Both the position numbers and the translations under genes were made by a program. Positions 15,428 through 22,298 of a stretch of 22,298 nucleotides of DNA are shown here, one piece after another. The stretch's first letter is position 1. The number at the start of each line of letters is the position of its first letter. Source of the DNA: DATKZB01 sp035528235 (GTDB lineage Bacteria > Planctomycetota > Phycisphaerae > FEN-1346); the NCBI GenBank assembly GCA_035528235.1, contig DATKZB010000025.1, positions 1 to 22,298 on the forward strand, written 5' to 3'. The notes under the pieces were generated by a model. It was not told the origin of the DNA and ran no database searches. It saw only the letters and a list, made by a program, of their open reading frames with translations.

Positions 15428-15969
15428 ACCGCACCACGCTGTACTCGATGTTGATCGCGGCCGTGTTGGCCGCCCTGGCGGCAGGCTGCGGCACGCCGGC
15501 GGCGCTGGAGCGCAGTCAGCGACTGCAACTCGCGGCCATGGTTCAGTACCGCGACGAGATGGCCGCCTACCACGCGAAGGTCGCCGCCCAATTGGCCGCC
15601 GAGAAACGCGCCCAACTGGATACTGCCCTGGCCGCGTCGCTGGCCCAGTCGGCCGACGCCGATGGCCGAGTGGCCGTCGCGGCCGCCATCGAGAAGGCCG
15701 CCAAACGCCTCGCCCTGGAAGACGCCTTCCGCGCGAACCTGTCGCGCCTCGACCAGGAATTCGCCCAGCGGCAGGCCGCCATCGGCCGTGCCATCGAACT
15801 GGCCGAGGACACGCTCGACCTCGTGGCCGAGTACGGGCGGCTGGCCTCGCTGCTGCAGAACCTGTTCGTCCGCGAAGCGGAATCGCGGCAGGCCGTCACC
15901 ACCTACGAAACGGAAAGGAGTACCAGCGATGCAGGAAGCCGAAACGAACCTGAAGCAAGCGGCCGTTGA
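15424..15969 (+). CDS. Coiled-coil lipoprotein at the end of the phage array
   Basis: The 181-residue protein has a clear lipoprotein signal: N-terminal MNRTTLYS, a hydrophobic stretch and LAALAAGC with the lipidated cysteine at residue 22. The mature part is almost entirely alpha-helical and rich in A, Q, E and R (for example RSQRLQLAAMVQYRDEM, KAAKRLALEDAFRANLSRL), indicating a long coiled coil in the periplasm or at the cell surface. AAGGAG lies 7 nt before the start. Its stop lies 41 nt inside the next gene. By size and location it could act as an outer-membrane partner of the preceding membrane protein in lysis, though outer spanins are usually shorter. It could also be a superinfection or surface lipoprotein. 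Confidence 0.75.
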   Translation: MNRTTLYSMLIAAVLAALAAGCGTPAALERSQRLQLAAMVQYRDEMAAYHAKVAAQLAAEKRAQLDTALAASLAQSADADGRVAVAAAIEKAAKRLALEDAFRANLSRLDQEFAQRQAAIGRAIELAEDTLDLVAEYGRLASLLQNLFVREAESRQAVTTYETERSTSDAGSRNEPEASGR

Positions 15970-16201
15970 CTTCCTCGAGGCCGCCGGGGCCCTGGCCGAC
16001 CGCGCCGCCGACAGCGCCGCCGACCCGCTCGACGCCGTCTCGACGGACCTCTTTGAACTCGGGGACCTCGAACCCGCCATCGACCGCCAGGAACTCGCGG
16101 ACCTCAAGAGCCGCCTCCGCACCGAGCGACTGTTGCCCGCGACCATCCTGGAACTCGTCGCCCTGGCCCGCCAGGTGGCGGCCACGTTGACGGGCGTGTG
16201 A
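15929..16201 (+). CDS. Small acidic helical protein of unknown function
   Basis: This 90-residue protein starts at 15929 with AAAGGAG 8 nt upstream, inside the last 41 nt of the lipoprotein gene. It is acidic and mostly helical (KQAAVDFLEAAGALADRAAD, then RTERLLPATILELVALARQV), without a signal peptide or membrane segment. No family is recognised. The strong ribosome binding site and compact placement support it as a real gene. Confidence 0.65.
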   Translation: MQEAETNLKQAAVDFLEAAGALADRAADSAADPLDAVSTDLFELGDLEPAIDRQELADLKSRLRTERLLPATILELVALARQVAATLTGV

Positions 16202-16227
16202 CCCGACCGGGCATCCGCGGCAGAGAC

Positions 16228-16248
16228 CCGGGCCGGACGCCGGCCCGG
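16228..16248. repeat. Short GC-rich hairpin before the holin-like gene
   Basis: A perfect 9-bp inverted repeat (CCGGGCCGG / CCGGCCCGG) with a 3-nt loop lies in the 86-nt gap between the small acidic gene and the holin-like gene. No T-run follows on either strand, so termination is not indicated. It may lower read-through to, or alter the stability of, the last message segment. Confidence 0.5.
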
Positions 16249-16287
16249 CTCCGCCATCGACACTCCAAACGAAAGGACGCGTGAACC

Positions 16288-16497
16288 ATGAAGGCACTCC
16301 TGCAGAGCAAGAAGATGATTCTGAGCCTGGCCGGCATCGCCGCCGTCGTGGGACTGGTGCTGACCGGTCACGACCTGGAAACCGTCAAGTGGGTGGGCGG
16401 TTTCATCGCGGGCATCGTGGCCAGCCTGAACCTGGGACAAGGCCTGGCCGACGGCCTCTCCGAGGGCCAGACCAGCGCGCTGGGCCCCCGGGCCTGA
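16288..16497 (+). CDS. Holin-like small membrane protein
   Basis: A 69-residue protein with two hydrophobic stretches: IILSLAGIAAVVGLVLTG-like residues 10-27 and VKWVGGFIAGIVASLNLG at about 33-50, followed by GQGLADGLSEGQ. The overall pattern of a charged start (MKALLQSKK), a first helix, a charged turn, a second helix and a GQGLADG tail resembles short phage proteins that are often annotated as holins. A ribosome binding site (AAAGGA) lies about 10 nt upstream. It is the last gene of the phage array. A holin would release a lysin across the membrane, but no lysin gene is visible in this window. The membrane-protein call is firm; holin is a hypothesis. Confidence 0.7.
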   Translation: MKALLQSKKMILSLAGIAAVVGLVLTGHDLETVKWVGGFIAGIVASLNLGQGLADGLSEGQTSALGPRA

Positions 16498-16510
16498 TAT
16501 CTCGCCGCGC

Positions 16511-16539
16511 TTGACACGCCACCAGGTTCGAGGTACAGT
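16511..16539 (+). promoter_or_regulatory. Sigma70-type promoter of the FHA-GAF kinase gene
   Basis: A perfect -35 box TTGACA (16511-16516) and a -10 box TACAGT (16534-16539, 4 of 6 consensus) are separated by exactly 17 nt. Transcription would start near 16546 and give a leader of about 155 nt before the kinase start at 16702. A weaker -10-like TATATT at 16630-16635 lacks a well-spaced -35. The promoter separates this gene from the phage array. Confidence 0.6.
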
Positions 16540-16701
16540 CTACTTAGCATTTTCCCCGGGAAGCGCGTCTCGGGTCACGGCAGGGGCGGCGAGAGGCACT
16601 TTCTGTCAAGTCCCGTGCCGGGTTACCCGTATATTCTGGTGTGCCGTCGTTCGATCGGCAGGCGCCAGAGAACACGTCGCGGATCCACGGACAAGGGCGA
16701 T

Positions 16702-18414
16702 ATGCCCACACTGACGATCATCCAGGGGCCGGACCACGGCAAGACGTTCGACGTCGACGGGCTCACCTCGACCATCGGGCGGGACCCGACGTGCGACGTC
16801 TCGCTGCGCGACCCCGGCGTCAGTCGGTTCCACGCCCGCTTCGAGTGGATGGACGACCGCTGCATCCTCAAGGACCTCGGCGCCGCCAACGGCACGTTCG
16901 TCAACGGCATCCGCGTCAACGACGCCGACATCCAGACGGGCGACCAGATTCGCGTCGGCAACACCATCCTGACCGTCAACCAGCCGCCCGGCCCGGGCGC
17001 CCTGGTCGATCACCGGGGCCTGCCCATCCAGATCGACTCGGAAGGCCGCGTCGACGCCTCCATCATCACGACGGCCCGAGCCAGCGGCGAGCCGCATGCG
17101 GCGTTCGTCGGCGGCGAGGACATGGCCGACATGCGCACCAGCATCGTCGGCCTGCGGGCGCTGTACCGCATTGCCGAGATGCTGGCCCACGATTACGACA
17201 TCGACCGCCTCCTGACGGGCATCATGGACATGATCTTCGACGTCGTCGACGCCGACCGCGGTGTCATCCTGCTCAAGGAAAAAGGCACCGGCCCCCTGGT
17301 CCCCAAGGCCATCCGGTACCGCGAGGACCTGCTCGAACAGATCCGGCGCGAACAGGCGGCCGAACAGGTCGGCGGCGGAGACACCCGCCTGGGCAGTACG
17401 GCCGAGCGGGTTGGACCGCCCGACGGCAAGGCCACCCCCATCTGCGTCTCGCGGACCATCATCAACTACGTCATGCAGCGCGCCGAGGGCGTCCTGACGA
17501 CCAACGCCATGCAGGACCAGCGGTTCGAGGAAGGCGAGAGCGTCCAGGACTTCGGCATCCGCAGCGCCATCTGCGTCCCCATCAAGAGCCGCGACGAAAT
17601 CCTCGGCATCATCCACGTCGACACCCACGTCAGCCAGGGCCAGTTCTCGCCCGACGACCTCAAACTCATGACCGCCATCGGATGCCAGACCGCCCTGGCC
17701 GTCGAGAACGCCCACCTCATGGCCAGCCAGGTCCAGCAGGAACGCCTGGCCGCCATGGGCCAAGCCGTTACCAGCCTGTCGCACTACATCAAGAACATCC
17801 TCCAGGGCATCCAGGGCGGCTCGCACGCCGTCGAGAGCGGCCTCGACCGCAAGGAACCCGAAACGGTCGCCACGGGCTGGGAAATCGTCAGCCGCAACCT
17901 CCACCGCATCAACGCCCTCGTCCTCGACATGCTCTCCTACAGCCGCCAGGCCGCCCCGAACCTCCAGCAGATGTCCGTCAACGCCGTCGTCCGCGAGGTC
18001 GCCGAACTGGGCCAGGCCGGCGCCAAGGAAAAACAGGTCGAACTGACCACCAAACTCGACACCACGCTGCCCGAGATCCGGATCGACCCCGACGGCCTCC
18101 ACCACGCCTGCCTGAACCTCCTGTCGAACGCCATCGAGGCGGCGCCGCCGGTGCGCGGAAAGGTCGAGATGGCCACGCGTCTGTCGCCCCACGGCAGCGA
18201 GGTCTGGATCACCGTGGCCGACAACGGCCCCGGCATCCCCCACGAAGAGCAGCTGCACATCTTCAATGCCTTCTACTCGACCAAAGGCCACAAGGGCACC
18301 GGCCTGGGCCTGGCGGCCGCCCAGCGGATCGTCGAGGACCACGGCGGCTTCATCTCCGTCAACTCCGAGCCGGGCGCGGGCGCCGCTTTCGTCATCCACT
18401 TACCCAGGAAGTGA
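16702..18414 (+). CDS. Soluble FHA-GAF sensor histidine kinase
   Basis: This 570-residue protein has no membrane segment, so it senses a cytoplasmic cue. Residues 1 to about 95 are an FHA domain with GRDPTCDVSL, SRFHARFEW and NGTFVNGIRV, which binds phosphothreonine peptides. Residues about 150-345 are a GAF domain (ALYRIAEML, DADRGVILLKEKG, SAICVPIKS, LGIIHVDTH). Residues about 350-420 form the dimerisation and phosphoacceptor region with H361 in SLSHYIKNILQGI, a variant H-box also seen in planctomycete kinases. The ATPase part has N476 (NLLSNAIEAA), D507 in DNGPGIP and GTGLGLA near 532. All catalytic motifs are intact. No response regulator gene is adjacent. ATG 16702 has AAGGG about 4 nt upstream. 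It may be co-transcribed with the GH95 gene 68 nt downstream. Confidence 0.9.
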   Translation: MPTLTIIQGPDHGKTFDVDGLTSTIGRDPTCDVSLRDPGVSRFHARFEWMDDRCILKDLGAANGTFVNGIRVNDADIQTGDQIRVGNTILTVNQPPGPGALVDHRGLPIQIDSEGRVDASIITTARASGEPHAAFVGGEDMADMRTSIVGLRALYRIAEMLAHDYDIDRLLTGIMDMIFDVVDADRGVILLKEKGTGPLVPKAIRYREDLLEQIRREQAAEQVGGGDTRLGSTAERVGPPDGKATPICVSRTIINYVMQRAEGVLTTNAMQDQRFEEGESVQDFGIRSAICVPIKSRDEILGIIHVDTHVSQGQFSPDDLKLMTAIGCQTALAVENAHLMASQVQQERLAAMGQAVTSLSHYIKNILQGIQGGSHAVESGLDRKEPETVATGWEIVSRNLHRINALVLDMLSYSRQAAPNLQQMSVNAVVREVAELGQAGAKEKQVELTTKLDTTLPEIRIDPDGLHHACLNLLSNAIEAAPPVRGKVEMATRLSPHGSEVWITVADNGPGIPHEEQLHIFNAFYSTKGHKGTGLGLAAAQRIVEDHGGFISVNSEPGAGAAFVIHLPRK

Positions 18415-18482
18415 CCTCCCGCGCCGACAACCCGGCCCACGCCGGACCGACGGCCCCGGCCCTTCCTCGATGGAGGCAAACC

Positions 18483-21407
18483 ATGGTACGCATCTTTGCA
18501 GCCATCCTTGCCGTGCCGCTGCTGGCGGCACACGCGCCCGCGGGAGAGGCCGCCTCGTGGCAATCGCTGGGCGCCCCCGCCGAGTGGGGCGCCGCCGACC
18601 CCCGCCTGGGCTCGTACGACGGCTTCGGCTGGTACCGGGCGTTCGTCCAGGTGCCCAAGACCTGGGCCGGACAGACCCTCGACCTCGAACTCGGCCGCAT
18701 CGACGATTGCGACGAGGCGTACGTCAACGGCACGAAGGTCGGCGCCACGGGCACGTTTCCGCCTGACACGAAGACCGCCTGGCAAACGCCGCGCCGTTAC
18801 CGCGTGCCGCCCGAGCACGTCCGATTCGGCGACTGGAACCTCATCGCCGTCCGGGTGTTCGACAACGGCGGCGGCGGCGGCATGGCCGAGGGGCCGCTCA
18901 CCCTCTCGTGCGCCGCCGGCGGCGTCAGCCTCGAAGGACGCTGGCAGTTCCGGACCGGCGACGACCCGTCCTGGGCCCGATGGCCTGCGGACCCCGACAG
19001 CGAGGAGGGCCGAACCTTGGCCAAGAACATCGCCCAGGCACACGCCTTCGGCCAACTCCGAAAGGTCGCCACGGCCGGTCCCCCCGACGCGCCGCTCGCG
19101 CTCTGGTACCGCCGGCCCGCGCGCCAGTGGACCGACGCCCTGCCCGTGGGCAACGGCCGGCTCGGCGCCATGGTCTTCGGCGGCATCGACACCGAGCGGC
19201 TCCAACTCAACGAGGACAGCGTCTGGTCGGGCCGGCCCCGGCCCGACGCCGACCGGCCCGACGCCCACAAGGCCCTGCCCGAGATCCGAAAACTCCTCGC
19301 CGAGGGCAAGTACGGCCAGGCCGAGGCCCTGACCAACCGCCACATGACCAACCAGGGCGGCGGCTTCGACGGCGCCTACGACAGTTCGTACCAGACCCTC
19401 GGCGACCTGACCCTCGAGATCGACCTGCCCGACGCGGCGGTCGAGGCGTACCGACGCTGGCTCGACCTCGACACCGCCGTCGCCTCCGTCACCTACACGG
19501 TCGCCGGCGCCGCCTTCACGCGCGAGGTCTTCTCCTCGCCCGTCGACCAGGTTCTCATCGTGCGGCTGGCCTGCGACAAGCCCGGCATGATCTCCGTTAC
19601 CGCCAGGCTGTCGCGGCAGGCCCACGCCGCGACCGAGGTCGTCGAGCCCGATGGCCTGGTCCTGCGCGGCCGGGCCGACGGCAAACCGGACGACCTCGTG
19701 TTCGAGGCCCGCCTGAAAGCCGTCGCCCGCGGCGGCCGCGTGACTGCCGCCGACGGGGCCCTGCGCGTCGAGAAGGCCGACGAGGTCGTCCTGCTGCTGG
19801 CCGCCGACACCGACCACGTCCTCGACCGCTCGAAGAACTACCGCGGTCCCGACCCGACGGCGGCGGTCGTCAAGACCCTCGCCGCGGCGTCGCAGAGACC
19901 GTTCGACGCGCTGCGGGCCGACCACGTGGCCGAGCACCGGCGCCTGTTCCGCCGCGTCGACCTCGACCTGGGCACGACCGACGCGGCGCGCCTGCCCACC
20001 GACGAGCGCCTCGCGGCCGTCCGCGGCGGGGCCTTCGACCCGCACCTGGTGGCCCTGTACTTCCAGTACGGGCGGTACCTGCTGATCGGTTCGAGCCGGC
20101 CGGGGTGCCTGCCGGCCAACCTCCAGGGCATCTGGGGCGACGGCCTGCGGATGCCCTGGCACGCGGACTACCACGCCAACATCAACGTCCAGATGAACTA
20201 CTGGCCGGCCGAGGTTGCGAACCTCTCGGAGTGCCACCTGCCGCTGGTGGACCTGACCGAATCGCTCGTCGAACCCGGCCGCAAGTCCGCCCGGTGCTAT
20301 TACGACGCCCCCGGCTGCGTGTTTCACATGATTACCAACGTCTGGGGCTGGACGTCGCCCGGCTGGAGCGCCGGGTGGGGCTTCTTCCCCGCCGGCGGCG
20401 CCTGGATGTGCCAGCACCTCTGGGAACACTACGCCTTCACCGGCGATAAGGTCTACCTGGCGCGCGTGTACCCCGTCCTGAAGGAGTGCTGCGAGTTTTT
20501 TCTGGCCTACCTGGTCGAGGATGCCGGCGGCCACCTCGTGACGTCGCCGTCGACGTCGCCCGAGAACCGGTTCCGCACGGCCGACGGCACGGTCGCCTCG
20601 GTGAGCGCCGGCGCCGCCATGGACCGCCAGATCGTCTGGGACCTCTTCACGAACACCATCGAGGCCAGCCAGGCCCTGGGCACCGACGAGGCGTTCCGCA
20701 AGAAACTCATCGACGCCCGCTCCCGTATCCTGCCGCCCCAGATCGGCCGGCACGGCCAACTCATGGAGTGGGGCGAGGACTTCGACGAGCCCGAGCCGGG
20801 GCACCGGCACGTCTCGCACCTGTTTGCACTGCATCCCGGCCGCCAGATCACCGTCACCGGGACGCCCGACCTGGCGAAGGCCGCCCGCGTCAGCCTCGAG
20901 CGGCGCCTGGCCTCCGGCGGCGGGCACACCGGATGGAGCCGGGCCTGGATCATCAACTTCTGGGCACGCCTGGGCGACGGACCGTTGGTCGGCGAAAACA
21001 TCCAGGCCCTGCTCGCCAAGTCCACCCTGCCGAACCTCTTCGACAACCATCCGCCCTTCCAGATCGACGGCAACTTCGGCGGCACGGCCGGCATCGCCGA
21101 GGCCCTCGTCCAGAGCCACGCCGGCGAACTGCACCTTCTGCCCGCCCTGCCCCCGGACTGGGTCACCGGCCGCGTCCGAGGCCTGCGGGCCCGCACCGGC
21201 CTGGAGGTCGACGTCGCCTGGAAGGACGGCGCCCTCGTGGAAGCGACGATCCGCTCGGACCTCGGCCGCACGGTTCGCGTCCGCACACCCGCGCCGGTGG
21301 CCGTCACGTGCGCCGGCCAGACCGTCGAAGTCACCCGGCCCGAGAAGACCCTCGTCGAGTTTAAGACGACAAAGGGCGGCGCGTACGTGCTGAAACCCGC
21401 CGGGTAG
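18483..21407 (+). CDS. Secreted GH95 alpha-L-fucosidase with N-terminal jelly-roll module
   Basis: This 974-residue enzyme starts at ATG 18483 with GGAGG 6 nt upstream; residues 1-23 are a signal peptide (RIFAAILAVPLLAAHAPA). Residues about 24-160 form a galactose-binding-like module (GWYRAFVQVPKTWAG, DEAYVNGTKVGATG). The catalytic part (about 200-965) has the GH95 hallmarks: WTDALPVGNGRLGAMVFGG, LNEDSVWSG, QGIWGDGLRMPWHADYH, then N566 and N568 in HANINVQMNYWP, E694 in SPSTSPENRF, LMEWGEDFDEPEPGHRHVSH near 761, and D862 in QIDGNFGG. These residues match the N/N, Glu and Asp active-site set of Bifidobacterium AfcA. GH95 enzymes remove terminal fucose, usually alpha-1,2 linked, by inversion; some act on alpha-L-galactose. 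Export suggests degradation of fucosylated polysaccharide or mucin. The following gene starts 17 nt downstream. Confidence 0.92.
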   Translation: MVRIFAAILAVPLLAAHAPAGEAASWQSLGAPAEWGAADPRLGSYDGFGWYRAFVQVPKTWAGQTLDLELGRIDDCDEAYVNGTKVGATGTFPPDTKTAWQTPRRYRVPPEHVRFGDWNLIAVRVFDNGGGGGMAEGPLTLSCAAGGVSLEGRWQFRTGDDPSWARWPADPDSEEGRTLAKNIAQAHAFGQLRKVATAGPPDAPLALWYRRPARQWTDALPVGNGRLGAMVFGGIDTERLQLNEDSVWSGRPRPDADRPDAHKALPEIRKLLAEGKYGQAEALTNRHMTNQGGGFDGAYDSSYQTLGDLTLEIDLPDAAVEAYRRWLDLDTAVASVTYTVAGAAFTREVFSSPVDQVLIVRLACDKPGMISVTARLSRQAHAATEVVEPDGLVLRGRADGKPDDLVFEARLKAVARGGRVTAADGALRVEKADEVVLLLAADTDHVLDRSKNYRGPDPTAAVVKTLAAASQRPFDALRADHVAEHRRLFRRVDLDLGTTDAARLPTDERLAAVRGGAFDPHLVALYFQYGRYLLIGSSRPGCLPANLQGIWGDGLRMPWHADYHANINVQMNYWPAEVANLSECHLPLVDLTESLVEPGRKSARCYYDAPGCVFHMITNVWGWTSPGWSAGWGFFPAGGAWMCQHLWEHYAFTGDKVYLARVYPVLKECCEFFLAYLVEDAGGHLVTSPSTSPENRFRTADGTVASVSAGAAMDRQIVWDLFTNTIEASQALGTDEAFRKKLIDARSRILPPQIGRHGQLMEWGEDFDEPEPGHRHVSHLFALHPGRQITVTGTPDLAKAARVSLERRLASGGGHTGWSRAWIINFWARLGDGPLVGENIQALLAKSTLPNLFDNHPPFQIDGNFGGTAGIAEALVQSHAGELHLLPALPPDWVTGRVRGLRARTGLEVDVAWKDGALVEATIRSDLGRTVRVRTPAPVAVTCAGQTVEVTRPEKTLVEFKTTKGGAYVLKPAG

Positions 21408-21424
21408 AGAAACGCGAGGGACCC

Positions 21425-22298
21425 ATGGACCGCGTGATCGTGATAGCGGCATGTCTTTGTTGGGCCTGCGCGGCGTGGGCGGGGCCCGCCCCGGCGGCGC
21501 CGGAGGCCGCGGCCCGCATCGTCCGCATCGACCCGCCCGAGCAGGGCTTCTACTCCAAGTGCCTCGACTACCGCGGCATCCCCATCAAGGCCCACGCCGA
21601 CGTGGCCGACGAGGCCCTGTACGTGGCCCGCGACCGGCTCGACCGCCTGCTCGGCCGCCTGAGCGACGCCGTCGCGAACCTCGCCGACGCCGGCGTCGAA
21701 CTCCACATCATCGGCGCCCGGCAGGTCACCTCCGACCTGCCCGAGCACCGCCACGCCAAGGGCAAGCCGATGGACGGCAACCAGACGATCGACGAGCGGA
21801 CGCGCGGCGTGGGCGGGCGACTGGCGTCGTGCGGCGAGGAGAACCTCCTGGGCCTGTCCGGCGACCGGTACGCCGGACGCGACATCTGCTCGCACGAGTT
21901 CGGCCACACGATGCTGACGTACGGCCTGGGCCCCGCCGTCCGCCGCCGCATCGAGCAGCAGTACCGGCGCTCCACCGCCAAGGGACTCTGGAAGAACGCC
22001 TACGCCGCGACGAACGTCCACGAGTTCTTCGCCGAACTCATCATGTGGTACGTCGGCACCCACGGCGACCTGGGGATGGACCCGAAACCCGGCATCGGCC
22101 CGGGAGGCCTCGCGCGGTACGACCCGGAGGCGTTCCGGCTGCTCGACGACCTGTTCTCGGGCCGCATCCCGGTCGAACGCGTCGCCATGGCGGCGCTCGC
22201 GGCCATGCCGCCCGAGAAGGAATCCGAACTGCGGTCCGCCGACGGCCCGGCCACGGCCGTCCGGTTCCACAACCAGACGCCCCGCCAGGTCCAACTCT
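21425..22298 (+). CDS. Secreted zinc metallopeptidase, lethal-factor-like, cut by window end
   Basis: The frame is open from ATG 21425 to the window edge, giving 291 residues with no stop. GAGGG lies 4 nt upstream. A signal peptide (MDRVIVIAACLCWACAAWAG) indicates export. Residues about 45-215 hold a metallopeptidase: HEFGH at 157-161 gives two zinc histidines and the catalytic glutamate, and EFFAE at 200-204 supplies the third ligand, E200. Y193 sits 7 residues before E200, the same spacing as the tyrosine and glutamate of anthrax lethal factor, so this is an ATLF-like family member. The last visible residues (AVRFHNQTPRQVQL) resemble the first strand of a VHL-type beta domain, whose rest would lie past the edge. 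The partner gene is the GH95 fucosidase 17 nt upstream. Confidence 0.8.
   Translation, partial: MDRVIVIAACLCWACAAWAGPAPAAPEAAARIVRIDPPEQGFYSKCLDYRGIPIKAHADVADEALYVARDRLDRLLGRLSDAVANLADAGVELHIIGARQVTSDLPEHRHAKGKPMDGNQTIDERTRGVGGRLASCGEENLLGLSGDRYAGRDICSHEFGHTMLTYGLGPAVRRRIEQQYRRSTAKGLWKNAYAATNVHEFFAELIMWYVGTHGDLGMDPKPGIGPGGLARYDPEAFRLLDDLFSGRIPVERVAMAALAAMPPEKESELRSADGPATAVRFHNQTPRQVQL

Larger units (their letters stand above)
3702..16497 (+). mobile_element. Incomplete phage-derived structural gene array
   Basis: Fifteen genes on one strand, most separated by fewer than 90 nt or overlapping, follow the order portal, scaffold, major capsid, neck, tail completion, appendage proteins, hub and baseplate-like proteins, then small membrane proteins. 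That is the order of a phage late operon. Visible gaps are the terminase subunits, prohead protease, tape measure, sheath or tube, endolysin, integrase, repressor and replication genes. The SU10-type capsid and the lack of a tape measure fit a short-tailed particle. No att-like direct repeat flanks the array. It may be a decayed prophage, a satellite, or a retained gene-transfer-agent-like particle; the sequence alone does not decide. Confidence 0.75.

Noticed and set aside
3562..16522. Shared ACACGCCAC at 3562-3570 and 16514-16522 as possible attachment sites of the phage array
   Set aside because: Nine GC-rich bases shared by chance are expected in regions of this size, the right copy overlaps the promoter, and no integrase is present.
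16549..16640. Second promoter using TATATT at 16630-16635
   Set aside because: No -35 hexamer at a 16-18-nt distance; the TTGACA/TACAGT pair with a 17-nt spacer is better.
16641..18482. The GH95 frame stays open far upstream, suggesting a 1588-residue fusion
   Set aside because: The upstream part lies in another frame over the histidine kinase gene and is arginine-, histidine- and proline-rich without domains; the GH95 signal peptide and GGAGG at 18472-18476 fix the start at 18483.
18273..21452. 1059-residue minus-strand open frame opposite the GH95 gene
   Set aside because: The plus strand encodes a complete GH95 enzyme with all active-site motifs.
1..22298. CRISPR array, tRNA or rRNA gene
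   Set aside because: No regularly spaced repeat array and no recognisable tRNA or rRNA sequence was seen on either strand; the only short tandem repeat has two copies.

Overview
The window is a GC-rich, densely coding bacterial stretch. The gene content points to an anaerobic or facultatively anaerobic member of the Planctomycetota/PVC group, possibly Phycisphaerae-like. It has an Rnf complex with a ferredoxin-rich RnfB, a secreted GH95 fucosidase with a jelly-roll module in front, a soluble FHA-GAF histidine kinase and a secreted lethal-factor-like metallopeptidase. The lineage is an inference from gene content; there is no rRNA or other marker gene here.

Layout. (1) 1-292 has no gene, but holds a tandem 22-bp repeat resembling insertion-sequence ends and an intrinsic terminator. 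(2) 293-3397 on the minus strand is an operon read rnfE-rnfA-rnfB-secreted unknown protein, ending at that terminator. The usual upstream partners rnfC, rnfD and rnfG are absent. (3) 3398-3701 is a divergent intergenic region. (4) 3702-16497 on the plus strand is a co-directional array of 15 phage-derived genes: portal, scaffold, SU10-type major capsid protein, neck and tail-completion proteins, two fibronectin/LamG-type appendage proteins, a hub-like protein, baseplate-like proteins and a terminal cluster of small membrane proteins and a lipoprotein. No terminase, tape measure, integrase, replication gene, repressor or endolysin is visible. (5) 16511-18414 is a strong-looking sigma70-type promoter and a soluble FHA-GAF-histidine kinase. 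(6) 18483-22298 holds a secreted GH95 alpha-L-fucosidase and, 17 nt behind it, a secreted zinc metallopeptidase cut off by the window end.

How the genes work together. RnfE, RnfA and RnfB are membrane and electron-entry subunits of the ferredoxin:NAD+ oxidoreductase; the rest of the complex must be encoded elsewhere. The phage array could build a capsid with a short appendage. Without packaging and mobility genes it is either a decayed or split prophage, or a retained particle such as a gene-transfer-agent-like element. The last two genes look like a secreted glycan and protein degradation pair, possibly transcribed with the kinase.

The main candidates for something undescribed are the terminase-less SU10-capsid array beside an incomplete rnf operon, the two halves of a fibronectin type III domain found in two separate appendage genes, and a possible VHL-type domain at the end of the metallopeptidase.
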